NCBI GenBank assembly: GCA_947175645.1
Contig: CAMWNP010000027.1
Location: 1-39,588, forward strand
DNA: 39,588 nucleotides
Direction: 5' to 3'
Origin: an uncultured Porphyromonadaceae bacterium
GTDB taxonomy: Bacteria; Bacteroidota; Bacteroidia; Bacteroidales; Muribaculaceae
The position numbers and the translations under genes are program-made. Below, piece after piece: positions 9,206 through 18,279 of the stretch (within the stretch, counting starts at the first letter, position 1; each line of letters opens with the position of its first letter). The notes beneath the pieces were generated by a model that was not told where the DNA came from, ran no database searches, and saw only the letters and a list, made by a program, of their open reading frames with translations.

Positions 9206-12200
9206 TGACGGAATCGTTAGGTGCTGATATGAACCCTTCCTTAATCATCAAAAGCGAGTCAGCGGATGAAATCGCTACAGTGTCATTGTCCACTTTCACT
9301 TTCTTCCTGTTGATTGTCAGACGTTCAGAGTTTGCACTCCTACGGAATATGTTCTCAATCTGGTGAACCAGGTTGATGCGTGTGGTATCGGCGATGGATA
9401 TTCGCTCAATGCTCTGGTTATTCTTGAATTTGGCACCTCCGAGTCTGATTTTCATATCATCCACATTGCCGCTTATGTTTATACCGAATTTGAACGGTAG
9501 CGGGGATTTGAGTACCGAAATATGGTAGTTGAGATTCAGGGCAAGATCGTTTGTACCCATCACTCCGAGCCGGTAGCGGTCAATGTCGAATATGAAGGGG
9601 AATATTTCCAGTTGATTGTCCTCAACAACCATTTCCACGCTCATGTGATCAATCATGTTATGCTGTTTGTTCTTGAACATCAGCCACTTTGAAAGGAACT
9701 TGAACGTGTCGGCGTCCATCAGTACCAGTGAGTCGCCGCTGAGTTTCATGGCGGCCTTCAGTGTTGGTATGATGAAGTTCATTGTGGAATCGATGCTTGA
9801 GGTAGCGGCGATATCGGCGTCGATTATCCCGCTGAAGTTATTCAGCATGGGCATGACAGTGTCGATGGCAGGAACAAGATTGAGGACCTTCTTAAGATTG
9901 AACTTGTTGATTTTCAGCCCCATGCCGAACTGGATGTCATTTTTGTCGTACGTTGAGTAGAGAGCCGACATGTCAAGCGACCCAATATCCGCATTAGCCT
10001 TCAGATTCCTCAGGTTTATGGCTTTGTTCATGATAAGCATTTCGCCGGTAAAGTCACGGAACTCAATATCGGTGTATAGCAGATGCCGCGCTTTGAGCAT
10101 CAGTTCAGCCTCGATATTTCCCGGTACCATGAAAGCCTTCGCCGTACCATCGGCCTTATGCTCTCCGTTACCGATGTTGTCTATATCGTTGGATTCCACG
10201 GATGTTGTGAAATCTGTACCTGAATCGCTGAAATCCGTAAATGCGAGGTGGCTCAGTTCATTGATATTCAAGGTGTCTGATTCCACGTTAAGCCAAATCC
10301 GGATTTTATTGTCACGCCGTGAGTTGGTCAGACTTCTGCGCAGGTTGCCGATGTAGCCGTTCACGTGAAAACTGCTTTTACCCAGTGTATAGTCAAGGTC
10401 GCGCAGATTTATACTGTCAGTTGAAAAACTCAGGTCAATGTTCCTGAAGCGGTTTTTCACAGGTACCGCACGGGAGAAAAGACGTCCACCGTCAGCCGTT
10501 ATGCTTCCCTTAACATCCCAACGGCGGAGCAGAGCCTTCATGCCGGAGTCAACCTCCATGTCAATATCATCCGCATCTGTCACACGGGTTCTGTGAACCC
10601 GTCGTGCGCGGGTGATGGTGTCGCCGGAATGAGACTGTGACCGGCGTTTGCGAATGTGTGCGTTTATGTCGAAGTGACCATTTTTGATCCCTGCCAACAT
10701 GGCAGGAGTGGCTCCGATGAGTCTGTCAGCATCAAAAATCAGTGACAGTTCAGGTACGGTTGCCTCACCTTTATAGCGTTTAAGTCCGGCTTTACAATTA
10801 ACGTTGGTAATACGCACCAGCAGTGAATCCACTCTATCAGTAAGGCGGAGAGTGCCGAAACTGATGGTTCCTCCGAACCCTGAAATCTGGTTACGGTCGC
10901 CGGTATTACGGGTGAGGCGGGTACCCACGCCACCTTTCATATCCTTGATTTTCAATAATATTGTTTCATGTTTGACAGAACCGGAATCAATCTTCAGTGA
11001 CAATGTCAGCAAGGAATCGATAACAGCGGCGTCAGAGGTGAACTTACGGTTTGTGCCGAATTCCAGCCTGCCGTCAGTTATGTAACTTCTTGTGCTGCTG
11101 TCATTTGAAACGAAAATAAAATCTTTCAGGCTGACTGATCCGTCCATACGCGTCTTATGGAAACGGTTCAGTTGCATGTAACTTTTACGTGATTCTATGT
11201 TGAGGTCTGCGCTGAAAAAACCTGAGAATTCGTTAGCGAAACGTTTTACAAGAGCAGGCGGAAGATTCCCCAGATTCAGTTTTCCCTTGAACCGGGCCTT
11301 GATGTAGGGATCACGTAATAAGTCAGTGGCTTTACCATTCAGATCAACGTCCATGGCATGTCCGTTGATGATGAACTTGTCAAGATTGATAACCGTTCGG
11401 TCCATGTTCCCGCCGTCGACATCTGCCGTGAGTTTTATACTGAATCTGCGCCAGTGCATATTGTGATAGTCCACATGGCAGTCAGGAATGTCGATAGTAC
11501 ACCTCATATCCGGAATCAAGCGAGTGGTGTCGCCCGGGGTATATGGTTTTGTCAGTTCTGCTGATAAATTCAGGTTCATGTCGGTACGGAGTCCTTTGAG
11601 CCCTTTGGTTGATTCAGCAGGTAATCTGCGGAGGATATAGTTTACTGAAAGATCAGTAATCTCACCTTTGAAACTGTTGATTTTCAGAGAATCTTCAAAC
11701 TCTATTTCCGTACTTGCTTTCAGGTTGAGGGAGTCGGCGGTGAGCGATATCTCATCGAGAGATACAGCGTAGGGGTGGGATTTATCCCATTTTATTTTGC
11801 CGTTAAGGGTCACGGGCAGTTCCTTAAGGTTGAATTGCTCCAACAAAGGAGAATGGCTGTTCATGTCAATGTCCAGACGATATTGCGGAGCCTCTGATCC
11901 GGAAAATTCCACCGCTCTGATTTTCATTGCTATGTCAGTGCTGTCAGTGAGATTACGATAGCGCAGACTTTCAGCGTCGGTCAGCGTGAACCGGTTCATG
12001 CTGATGGACGGGATGACGGTTGATGTACTGTCATCAGGAGTGGGAGGCACAATAAGGTAGTTGGCACAACTGTCATTGACCGTAATGAGATTTACTTTCG
12101 GAGATTCCACCTCCACATCGAAAAGCGCGATTTCTCCAAGGCTGAGTCTGGCCAGATTGATTCCTGCATGCAGGTGGCGTAACTGAAGCAGCGAGTCGGC

Positions 12201-12542
12201 ATCCGAAGGGAGAAGTACCGAGTCAGGCAGACCGTCAAGTGACCGGCTTATTATTTCAAGGCTGTCGACATCCACCGTAAGTTTGGGGAATGTATGCCAG
12301 AAGGTCAGTTCAACCCGGCCCACCTTTACCTCCGCATCAAGGTATCCGTTGGCCGCGTCTTCAACCAGAGGTGTGAGTTTTTCCGGAGTAAGATACCACA
12401 CCGCCAGTGAGCATAACCCCACAATGATGACCAATACTGTGATGATGAACCACAGAACTGTTTTGAGAATCCTTCTCCAAAGTTTCTTTTTTTTCTTTGC
12501 GGGTGCATCGGGTGCACTTCCGGTTGTCATTTGTTCCTTCAT
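9192..12542 (-). CDS. AsmA-like inner-membrane/periplasmic protein
   Basis: A 1116-residue protein with a lysine-rich cytoplasmic N-terminus (KKKKKLWRR), one transmembrane helix at about 28-50, and a long periplasmic part. The beginning of that part (LTPEKLTPLVEDAANGYLDA... VKVGRVELTFWHTFPKLTVDVDSLEI) is typical of AsmA-family proteins of Bacteroidetes. The rest is beta-rich with repeated D/S/N-rich strands, consistent with the repeating beta-groove of AsmA/TamB/YhdP proteins, which are implicated in phospholipid transport to the outer membrane and outer-membrane assembly. Its ATG overlaps the TGA of the upstream lipoprotein gene (12539-12542), and its 3' end overlaps the helicase start by 14 bases. 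The family call is firm; the cargo is inferred. Confidence 0.85.
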   Translation of the reverse strand: MKEQMTTGSAPDAPAKKKKKLWRRILKTVLWFIITVLVIIVGLCSLAVWYLTPEKLTPLVEDAANGYLDAEVKVGRVELTFWHTFPKLTVDVDSLEIISRSLDGLPDSVLLPSDADSLLQLRHLHAGINLARLSLGEIALFDVEVESPKVNLITVNDSCANYLIVPPTPDDSTSTVIPSISMNRFTLTDAESLRYRNLTDSTDIAMKIRAVEFSGSEAPQYRLDIDMNSHSPLLEQFNLKELPVTLNGKIKWDKSHPYAVSLDEISLTADSLNLKASTEIEFEDSLKINSFKGEITDLSVNYILRRLPAESTKGLKGLRTDMNLNLSAELTKPYTPGDTTRLIPDMRCTIDIPDCHVDYHNMHWRRFSIKLTADVDGGNMDRTVINLDKFIINGHAMDVDLNGKATDLLRDPYIKARFKGKLNLGNLPPALVKRFANEFSGFFSADLNIESRKSYMQLNRFHKTRMDGSVSLKDFIFVSNDSSTRSYITDGRLEFGTNRKFTSDAAVIDSLLTLSLKIDSGSVKHETILLKIKDMKGGVGTRLTRNTGDRNQISGFGGTISFGTLRLTDRVDSLLVRITNVNCKAGLKRYKGEATVPELSLIFDADRLIGATPAMLAGIKNGHFDINAHIRKRRSQSHSGDTITRARRVHRTRVTDADDIDMEVDSGMKALLRRWDVKGSITADGGRLFSRAVPVKNRFRNIDLSFSTDSINLRDLDYTLGKSSFHVNGYIGNLRRSLTNSRRDNKIRIWLNVESDTLNINELSHLAFTDFSDSGTDFTTSVESNDIDNIGNGEHKADGTAKAFMVPGNIEAELMLKARHLLYTDIEFRDFTGEMLIMNKAINLRNLKANADIGSLDMSALYSTYDKNDIQFGMGLKINKFNLKKVLNLVPAIDTVMPMLNNFSGIIDADIAATSSIDSTMNFIIPTLKAAMKLSGDSLVLMDADTFKFLSKWLMFKNKQHNMIDHMSVEMVVEDNQLEIFPFIFDIDRYRLGVMGTNDLALNLNYHISVLKSPLPFKFGINISGNVDDMKIRLGGAKFKNNQSIERISIADTTRINLVHQIENIFRRSANSERLTINRKKVKVDNDTVAISSADSLLMIKEGFISAPNDSVNGKN

Positions 12543-13285
12543 TTTTCGGATGGGTGACGGGTAGTGATATGGAAACAGCCCTGTTTACGCTCGTATTTGA
12601 CATAGCATCGACCTTGCTCACGGAGATCATAAAGAATTTCAGCAAGCAGGTTTTTCATATCTTCCTGAGTGCGGGGCATATTGACGGAGTCACAGATGAA
12701 TTTGGCGTAACTTATGTCGAACGTAGTACCGAAACAGTGTGCCGATGTATCCACCGCATTACGGTTTCTGCGTCGTAACTTCTTTACGGTGGCAGGTGTG
12801 CGCAACACGCTTGTAACTTTCAGCCTGTAGTGTCCGCCACCCCTCGCCTGCATCGTATCCATCCAGTTACGGCTGATATCTTCAAGCAGATCGGCTGCTT
12901 CAGGTACAAGAAAGGGTAGGGAATGGGTCAGTTCATCCACAAAATAATATCTGTTCGAGCGGATTCTCACAAGTGGGCGCCCGAGTTTCCAGAGGTCAGA
13001 GTGATCATGGATCGGTGCTATCCCTATTTCGCGTGCTGCGGCCAGGTGCTTGTAGTTGCTGTCGTTGAACACGCGACCAAGCACACCAACGTTGCGTACC
13101 CGCAGTTTGCGACCGCCCGGAGGCATGCTGTCGAAGTGGGCGTCATATACCGTGGGGAGGCCAAACGGTGCGAAATAATCTGCATAGATATCCTCCTCCG
13201 GCGTTACGGCTCTGTCATTATCACCGGAACATGAGCAGACAGCAACCGTGAGTGCCGCCGCTATTATGGCTGTAAGTTTCCTCAT
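12539..13285 (-). CDS. DUF5715-type lipoprotein with an M15/LAS-like metal-binding pattern
   Basis: A 248-residue precursor. I start at the ATG at 13285 because the longer frame begins at a TTG two codons upstream. The N-terminus MRKLTAIIAAALTVAVCSC is a lipoprotein signal with C19 as the likely acylated residue. SAHCFGTTFDI supplies H183 and D190 in the HX6D spacing of LAS-type zinc peptidases (VanX, VanY, MepA), and CFHITT supplies H239 as a possible third ligand. The segment before it (VTSVLRTPATVKKLRRRN) resembles the substrate-side region of M15 carboxypeptidases. A periplasmic peptidoglycan D,D- or L,D-peptidase is therefore plausible but unproven. It is the first gene of the operon with the AsmA-like and helicase genes and has a good promoter at 13300-13330. 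Confidence 0.8.
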   Translation of the reverse strand: MRKLTAIIAAALTVAVCSCSGDNDRAVTPEEDIYADYFAPFGLPTVYDAHFDSMPPGGRKLRVRNVGVLGRVFNDSNYKHLAAAREIGIAPIHDHSDLWKLGRPLVRIRSNRYYFVDELTHSLPFLVPEAADLLEDISRNWMDTMQARGGGHYRLKVTSVLRTPATVKKLRRRNRNAVDTSAHCFGTTFDISYAKFICDSVNMPRTQEDMKNLLAEILYDLREQGRCYVKYERKQGCFHITTRHPSEK

Positions 13286-13299
13286 ATTCAAATTTTACA

Positions 13300-13330
13300 C
13301 AAAATTAATACATCGCTTAGTCAATCACAA
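13300..13330 (-). promoter_or_regulatory. Bacteroidetes-type promoter for the DUF5715-AsmA-helicase operon
   Basis: On the minus strand, TTG (13330-13328) is separated by 20 bases from an exact -7 box TAATTTTG (13307-13300). The predicted leader before the ATG is only about 10 bases. Confidence 0.7.
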
Positions 13331-13393
13331 TTATTTCACGGGTGATTTTGACAATAATTCATTAATTTATTGATTTTGAATTGAAAAAATTAG

Positions 13394-13401
13394 TAATTTT
13401 G
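13394..13401 (+). promoter_or_regulatory. -7 promoter box of glf
   Basis: An exact TAATTTTG in the context AAAAAATTAGTAATTTTGC, which is almost identical to the rhomboid promoter at 31748-31766. The -33 element is weak; a TTTG at 13375-13378 is only 15 bases away. The predicted leader is about 14 bases. Confidence 0.65.
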
Positions 13402-13418
13402 CGGGAAATCACCTTGTT

Positions 13419-14564
13419 ATGGAACTCAGTCATTACGATTTTCTGGTGGTAGGCGCCGGTCTTTTCGGTGCTGTATTCGCACGTGTGGCCACTGACCGCG
13501 GCTATTCATGTCTTGTTGTGGAACGACGTGAGGTTACCGGCGGAAACATCAGGTGCGAGAATATCGCGGGGATTAACGTTCACCGCTACGGTGCCCACAT
13601 ATTCCATACATCGGATGAGCGTGTGTGGGAGTTCGTCAACCGCTACGCCCGCTTCAACAGGTTCACAAACTCTCCGGTGGCATATCACGGCGGGAAACTA
13701 TATAATCTCCCCTTCAACATGAACACCTTCTATCAGATGTGGGGATGCCGTACGCCACAGGATGCCGCCAAAGAACTTGACCGACAACGGAGGAATGCGG
13801 TTGAAAGGCTTAATAAACAGGGTGTTACGGAACCCCGTAATCTTGAGGAACAGGCTCTGGCTCTTGTAGGTGAGGATATTTACCGTAAACTTATAGAGGG
13901 GTATACGCGCAAGCAGTGGGGGCGTCCATGCTCGGAACTCCCCGCATTCATCATTCGTCGTCTGCCTGTCCGGCTCACGTTTGACAACAATTATTTCAAC
14001 GATCTTTATCAAGGGATTCCGGAGGGTGGATACAATCCACTTGTCGACAGTCTGCTTGAAGGGTCGGAGGTGATCTGCGGGTGCGACTGGCTTGAACATA
14101 GATCAGATTTCGATAAGATTGCAGATCGAATTGTTTTCACCGGAAATATCGACCGTTATTTCAACTTTTGCTACGGGCCGCTGGCCTACCGTTCCATCCG
14201 TTTTGAGGATGAGATCCTTGATATCCCCAACTATCAGGGTGTAGCGGTGGTGAACTATACCGATTACGAACCGGAATGGACACGAATAATCGAACATAAA
14301 CATTTCGAGATGTTCGGAGACCGGGTTTACAGTAATCCAAAGACTGTGATCTCACGCGAGTATTCGGCAGAATGGCATCCCGGTATTGAACCGTTCTATC
14401 CTGTAAATGACCGTCTGAATACTGATCTTTATGAAAAATACCGTCGTCTGGCCGATCTGGAACCAAACGTCTGGTTTGGCGGACGTCTGGCGGAATATAA
14501 ATACTACGATATGGCACCCACGGTGGGCGCCGCACTTAATCTCGCTGACAAACTGACCTTATGA
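13419..14564 (+). CDS. glf: UDP-galactopyranose mutase
   Basis: This flavoenzyme interconverts UDP-galactopyranose and UDP-galactofuranose, the donor for galactofuranose in surface glycans. The 381-residue length is typical. The N-terminal FAD-binding motif VVGAGLFGAVFAR runs over residues 10-22 and is followed by VVERR and TGGN. The segment YGAHIFHTSDERVWEFVNRY is characteristic of the family, as are YTRKQWG and the C-terminal GGRLAEYKYYDMAPTVGAAL. The ATG is 18 bases after a strong -7 box. The stop overlaps the ATG of the adjacent glycosyltransferase (ATGA), suggesting that the two act in sequence. Confidence 0.96.
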   Translation: MELSHYDFLVVGAGLFGAVFARVATDRGYSCLVVERREVTGGNIRCENIAGINVHRYGAHIFHTSDERVWEFVNRYARFNRFTNSPVAYHGGKLYNLPFNMNTFYQMWGCRTPQDAAKELDRQRRNAVERLNKQGVTEPRNLEEQALALVGEDIYRKLIEGYTRKQWGRPCSELPAFIIRRLPVRLTFDNNYFNDLYQGIPEGGYNPLVDSLLEGSEVICGCDWLEHRSDFDKIADRIVFTGNIDRYFNFCYGPLAYRSIRFEDEILDIPNYQGVAVVNYTDYEPEWTRIIEHKHFEMFGDRVYSNPKTVISREYSAEWHPGIEPFYPVNDRLNTDLYEKYRRLADLEPNVWFGGRLAEYKYYDMAPTVGAALNLADKLTL

Positions 14565-15571
14565 AGTGTTATATCTCAAAGAATTACCGTAACATGGGAG
14601 CCGCCGGTGATAAGGCGAAGACCGATATAGAAGCGGTTATGGATACTCTCGGCTATGTCAATATCGGTCTGAAACAAGGTCGCTCAAAAAATGCCGTGAA
14701 GGCATATTTCATCACTCTCTTCAGTGTGCTCAAAGGGGTGATGTCTCTCAAAAAAGGTGATACGCTTGTGCTGCAGTACCCTTTGAAGAAATATTATGAC
14801 TTTGTTGTAAAACAAGCCAACCGTCGTGGTGTAAAGGTGATAACCGTCATACATGATCTCGGAAGTTTCCGTCGTAAGAAACTCAGTGTCGCGCAGGAAG
14901 TCAAAAGGCTTAACAGGTCGTATGCGGTGGTGGTTCACTCTCCTGCCATGAAGAGATGGCTTGAGGAAAAAGGGGTGACATCGCGTCTGGTGGTGCTCGG
15001 GTTGTTTGATTATCTCTCAGATTCCACACCTGTTGTGCATGAGGGGATAAATACCGGCAGGCCACGGCTCATGTTCGCAGGTAATGTTGGTCCGGTTGCC
15101 AACAAATGGATCTACGAATTAGGTAAGAATGAACCTGATGTGGAACTTGTACTCTACGGAGGAGGTATGGATCATGCCGCTAAAACACCGAATATGAAGG
15201 AGATGGGATTCGTGGATTCCGACACTCTTATATCCTCGGCGCAAGGTGATTACGGCGTGGTTTGGTATGGCAGTTCACTTGATGAAGGTGCCGGTCCGTT
15301 GGGTGACTATCTTCAATATAATGCCCCGCACAAAACGTCACTTTATCTGCGGGCGGGTATCCCCGTGATAATATGGGACAAAGCCGCTTTGGCTGATATT
15401 GTTACCGAGTCGGGAGTGGGTATAGCAGTGCCGACTCTACGCAACATCGGTGAGGTATTGCAGAAAGTTACTCCTGAACAATATGCTGCCATGCGGCAAA
15501 ATGCAGCCGCAATAGCCGGAAAACTTGCTACCGGAAGTTTTATCCGAAAGGCACTTGCCGACGCAGAGTGA
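14561..15571 (+). CDS. Probable galactofuranosyltransferase (GT-B type)
   Basis: A 336-residue protein beginning MKCYISKNYRNMGAAGDKAKT, a beginning typical of bacterial galactofuranosyltransferase-like proteins related to WbbI. The N-terminal half has the segments LVLQYPLKKYYDFV and VITVIHDLGSFRR; the C-terminal half has LMFAGNVG, LYGGGMD and YLRAGIPVIIWDKAALADIV, as expected for a nucleotide-sugar-binding GT-B fold. There is no transmembrane segment. The four-base overlap with glf supports UDP-galactofuranose as donor. The acceptor is unknown, and no other polysaccharide genes lie nearby, so this looks like an isolated decoration pair. The gene is followed by repeat copy 1. Confidence 0.8.
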   Translation: MKCYISKNYRNMGAAGDKAKTDIEAVMDTLGYVNIGLKQGRSKNAVKAYFITLFSVLKGVMSLKKGDTLVLQYPLKKYYDFVVKQANRRGVKVITVIHDLGSFRRKKLSVAQEVKRLNRSYAVVVHSPAMKRWLEEKGVTSRLVVLGLFDYLSDSTPVVHEGINTGRPRLMFAGNVGPVANKWIYELGKNEPDVELVLYGGGMDHAAKTPNMKEMGFVDSDTLISSAQGDYGVVWYGSSLDEGAGPLGDYLQYNAPHKTSLYLRAGIPVIIWDKAALADIVTESGVGIAVPTLRNIGEVLQKVTPEQYAAMRQNAAAIAGKLATGSFIRKALADAE

Positions 15572-15670
15572 TACACATTCGTTTCAGTGGACAATCCGTG
15601 ATCTCCTGACATTTGAAGAGTTTATTTGATGATTTGTGCTCCAACAAATTCGGCTGTATTTTCCCATCAG

Positions 15671-15757
15671 CCTCATCCTCAGCGTCTTGCATCTGACCTA
15701 TTCTGACAAACCTTAAGAGGCTGTGTCAACATTCATTTTGAAGTGACACAGCCTCTT
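15671..15757 (+). repeat. Convergent-junction hairpin repeat, copy 1
   Basis: A 44-base conserved core (15671-15714, beginning CCTCATCCTCAGCG and containing GCATCTGACC and TTCTGACAAA) leads into a perfect 14-bp hairpin: AAGAGGCTGTGTCA (15715-15728) with TGACACAGCCTCTT (15744-15757). It lies between the stop codons of the glycosyltransferase (+) and ackA (-), where the hairpin could terminate transcripts from both sides. The A+T-rich stretch 15572-15670 holds no recognised gene and is not shared with the other two copies. Confidence 0.8.
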
Positions 15758-15780
15758 GATATAGGTTAAATCTCTGTGGG

Positions 15781-16983
15781 TCAGAGTGATGAAACAATGG
15801 CGTCGGTATCGCGTGCTATCATAAGTTCCTCATCTGTGGGAACCACAACCACGGTTACTTTTGATTCCGGAGTTGAGATGACGGTTTCAGTTCCACGCAC
15901 GCTGCTGTTGAGTTCCTCATTGAGTTCAACACCCATGAAACCGAGGGGTTTGCAAACGTTTGAACGTAGACCTGTCTGATTTTCGCCCACACCACCGGTA
16001 AATACGATGATGTCAACTCCTCCCATTTCGGCGGCGTATGCACCGATGTATTTGATGATGCGCTGTTCATACATGTCAAGGGCCAGGGTGGCACGTTCGT
16101 CACCCGCTTTTACGGCAGCCTCAATCTCACGCATGTCACTTGAAATCTCAGAAATACCCACAACACCGCTCTCTTTGTTGATGATGCGCTGGATATCATC
16201 GGCAGTGTAGCCATATTTTTTCATCAGGAAGGTGATAGCACCGGGGTCAACATCGCCCACACGGGTTCCCATCATCAGACCTTCGGTGGGGGTCAATCCC
16301 ATGGATGTATCCACGCTCTTGCCATGAAGTACGGCTGTGATTGACCCGCCGTTGCCAACGTGACAGGTGATAATTTTCTTATCCTCGGGTCTGACGCCCA
16401 GAATTTCACACACCCGGCCTGAAACATATCGGTGGCTTGTGCCGTGGAATCCGTAACGGCGCAGACCATCCTCCTTGTAGAACTTGTAAGGCAGAGGATA
16501 CATGTAACTCTTAGCGGGCATAGTCTGATGGAATGCGGTGTCGAACACACCAACCTGAGGCACTCCGGGAAGCACCGCCTCGATAGCCTCCACGCCTGTT
16601 ATGTTTGCCGGATTGTGCAGGGGCGCAAGGGGATAACATTCCTTCACTTTGGCAACAACCTCATCATCAATGAGCACGCTCTTGCTGAATTTCTCCCCTC
16701 CGTGAACCAGACGGTGACCCACCGCACCGATTTCGTCGAAACTCTTTATGCAGCCGTTTTCAGGGTCGGTCAGCACTTTGAGGATAGCCTCCACTGACCC
16801 TTTGTGGTCAGTCAGTCCAAGGGGAAGAATTTCCTTGGTGCCGTCAGGTTTCTTGAACTTCAGAAACGCGTCAGGCAGACCAATCTTTTCAACACCACCT
16901 TCAGCCAGTGTCTTTTCGCCGTCGGTGTCAATAAGTTTATATTTTACGGAACTGCTGCCACAGTTCAAAACAAGTATTTTCAT
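15781..16983 (-). CDS. ackA: Acetate kinase
   Basis: Converts acetyl phosphate and ADP to acetate and ATP, the energy-yielding step of acetate fermentation. The 400-residue protein is full length. N7 (LNCGSSS), R91 (GHRLVHGG), D148 (GVFDTAFH) and H180 (GFHGTSH) match the classic active-site numbering, and HVGNGGS supplies the phosphate-binding loop. It lies downstream of pta on the same strand. The 180 bases between them are almost entirely a 193-bp MITE-like element. Removing the element would make the pta stop overlap this ATG, so coupling seems to have been lost. How ackA is now expressed is unclear; no perfect promoter box is seen inside the element. Confidence 0.97.
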   Translation of the reverse strand: MKILVLNCGSSSVKYKLIDTDGEKTLAEGGVEKIGLPDAFLKFKKPDGTKEILPLGLTDHKGSVEAILKVLTDPENGCIKSFDEIGAVGHRLVHGGEKFSKSVLIDDEVVAKVKECYPLAPLHNPANITGVEAIEAVLPGVPQVGVFDTAFHQTMPAKSYMYPLPYKFYKEDGLRRYGFHGTSHRYVSGRVCEILGVRPEDKKIITCHVGNGGSITAVLHGKSVDTSMGLTPTEGLMMGTRVGDVDPGAITFLMKKYGYTADDIQRIINKESGVVGISEISSDMREIEAAVKAGDERATLALDMYEQRIIKYIGAYAAEMGGVDIIVFTGGVGENQTGLRSNVCKPLGFMGVELNEELNSSVRGTETVISTPESKVTVVVVPTDEELMIARDTDAIVSSL

Positions 16984-16999
16984 TTTTTTGATTCTTTAA

Positions 17000-17192
17000 G
17001 AGAGTGTTTGGATTTAAATGATTTTAGCACAAAGAGAGATTTTGGGATGATTTTTGAAAGTTGAAGAAGGAGCGATGCGGGCATCGCGACTGATGAAATC
17101 TTTTAAAAAGCGCACAAAAGATCCTTTGTGGAGAAATCAAAAATTTTCAAAACTCTCAAAATATTAAATTTGGTTTAAATTCGAACACTCTC
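17000..17192. mobile_element. 193-bp MITE-like element inserted at the pta 3' end
   Basis: Terminal inverted repeats GAGAGTGTTTGGATTTAAA (17000-17018) and the complement of TTTAAATTCGAACACTCTC (17174-17192) match at all but two positions. The element is flanked by the direct repeat TAA (16997-16999 and 17193-17195). It has no coding capacity. Inside are a 7-bp hairpin GCGATGC/GCATCGC (17072-17087) and CACAAA/TTTGTG (17113-17130). The three-base TNA-type duplication resembles that of some IS5-group elements, but the parent transposon is not in the window. The pta stop codon lies inside the element. Confidence 0.8.
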
Positions 17193-18195
17193 TAAGTCCG
17201 ATGGCCTGATTACATGTCATGATAATGGTTTTGTAGATATCCTCGGGGAAGCATCCGCGTGACAGGTCGTTGACCGGAGCGGCAAGCCCTTGAAGCACGG
17301 GACCTACGGCCTGCACGTTGCCCAGACGTTGCACCAGTTTGTATGCTATGTTGCCCACTTCAAGAGATGGGAAAACAAGCACGTTGGCGCGTCCGCTCAG
17401 AGGTGAGTTGGGCGCTTTGGAAGCACACACTCCCGGAACTATAGCGGCATCAGCCTGCAGTTCTCCGTCAAGAATGAGCGAGGGGTTGAGTTTATGGGCC
17501 AGTTCGGTGGCTTTGATAACCTTGTCGACGCGGTCATGCTTGGCGCTTCCTTTAGTGGAGAAACTCAGGATTGCCACACGAGGTTCGATGCCTGCTATGT
17601 CATGCGCAGTCTGACCGGCGGCCACCGCTATCTGAGCCAGTTCCTCAGCAGTTGGATCGGGGACTACAGCACAGTCGGCGAACACCAGAATACCGTCTGT
17701 TCCGAAGGGGAGACCCTCAGGCAAGAGCATTATGAACGCTCCGGAAACTACATCTATACCGGGTTGGGTTTTGATAACCTGGAAAGCCGCACGCAGCACA
17801 TTCCCGGTGGTGTTCATGGCTCCTGCCACCTGACCGTCAGCGTCACCGGCTTTAACCATCAGGCAACCTAAATACAGCGGGTTTGCAGTGGTAAGCCGTG
17901 CCTCTTCCATACTTATCCCCTTCTTTTTTCTCAATTCATAAAACAGGGGGGCATATTTGTCAATCACCTTTTCATCGGCCGGATTGACAATCGTGGCATT
18001 AGGGATATTCACCAGGTTCATCTCCTTTGACATCCGGAGAATATCCTCGGGGTCACCGATAAGTGTTATCTTGGCCAGACCGTCGCCAATGATTCGGTCG
18101 GCAGCCTTCAGCGTACGCGGTTCGGTACCTTCAGGCAGGACAATACGCTGAACATTTTCCTTGGCTTTCAGCGTCATTTTGTCAAACAGTTCCAT
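17164..18195 (-). CDS. pta: Phosphate acetyltransferase, short form
   Basis: Transfers the acetyl group of acetyl-CoA to phosphate, feeding acetate kinase. The 343-residue protein is the short form without the N-terminal regulatory domain. Typical segments are [39 protein letters not shown] and the C-terminal [23 protein letters not shown]. The last nine residues and the stop (after IGL) are read from the terminal repeat of the inserted element (17000-17192). The reconstructed ancestor would end in KESKK with its TGA overlapping the ackA ATG. The catalytic body is intact, so activity is probably retained. A promoter box lies at 18234-18241. Confidence 0.96.
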   Translation of the reverse strand: MELFDKMTLKAKENVQRIVLPEGTEPRTLKAADRIIGDGLAKITLIGDPEDILRMSKEMNLVNIPNATIVNPADEKVIDKYAPLFYELRKKKGISMEEARLTTANPLYLGCLMVKAGDADGQVAGAMNTTGNVLRAAFQVIKTQPGIDVVSGAFIMLLPEGLPFGTDGILVFADCAVVPDPTAEELAQIAVAAGQTAHDIAGIEPRVAILSFSTKGSAKHDRVDKVIKATELAHKLNPSLILDGELQADAAIVPGVCASKAPNSPLSGRANVLVFPSLEVGNIAYKLVQRLGNVQAVGPVLQGLAAPVNDLSRGCFPEDIYKTIIMTCNQAIGLRECSNLNQI

Positions 18196-18233
18196 TTATT
18201 TTTCCTTGTTTGGGATTAGCATTTTAAGTTATG

Positions 18234-18241
18234 CAAAATTA
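18234..18241 (-). promoter_or_regulatory. -7 promoter box of pta
   Basis: Minus-strand TAATTTTG is an exact match to TAnnTTTG, 38 bases before the pta ATG. A partial -33 TTG lies at 18260-18258, 16 bases upstream, which is shorter than usual. Confidence 0.55.
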
Positions 18242-18279
18242 TAAAAAGATGTTGAGCAATGAAAATTTTCAGAACCCTT

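Noticed and set aside
15572-15670. Possible remnant gene or mobile element before repeat copy 1
   Set aside because: There are no inverted ends, no direct repeats and no coding signal; it may be a diverged arm of the repeat but is not shared with copies 2 and 3.
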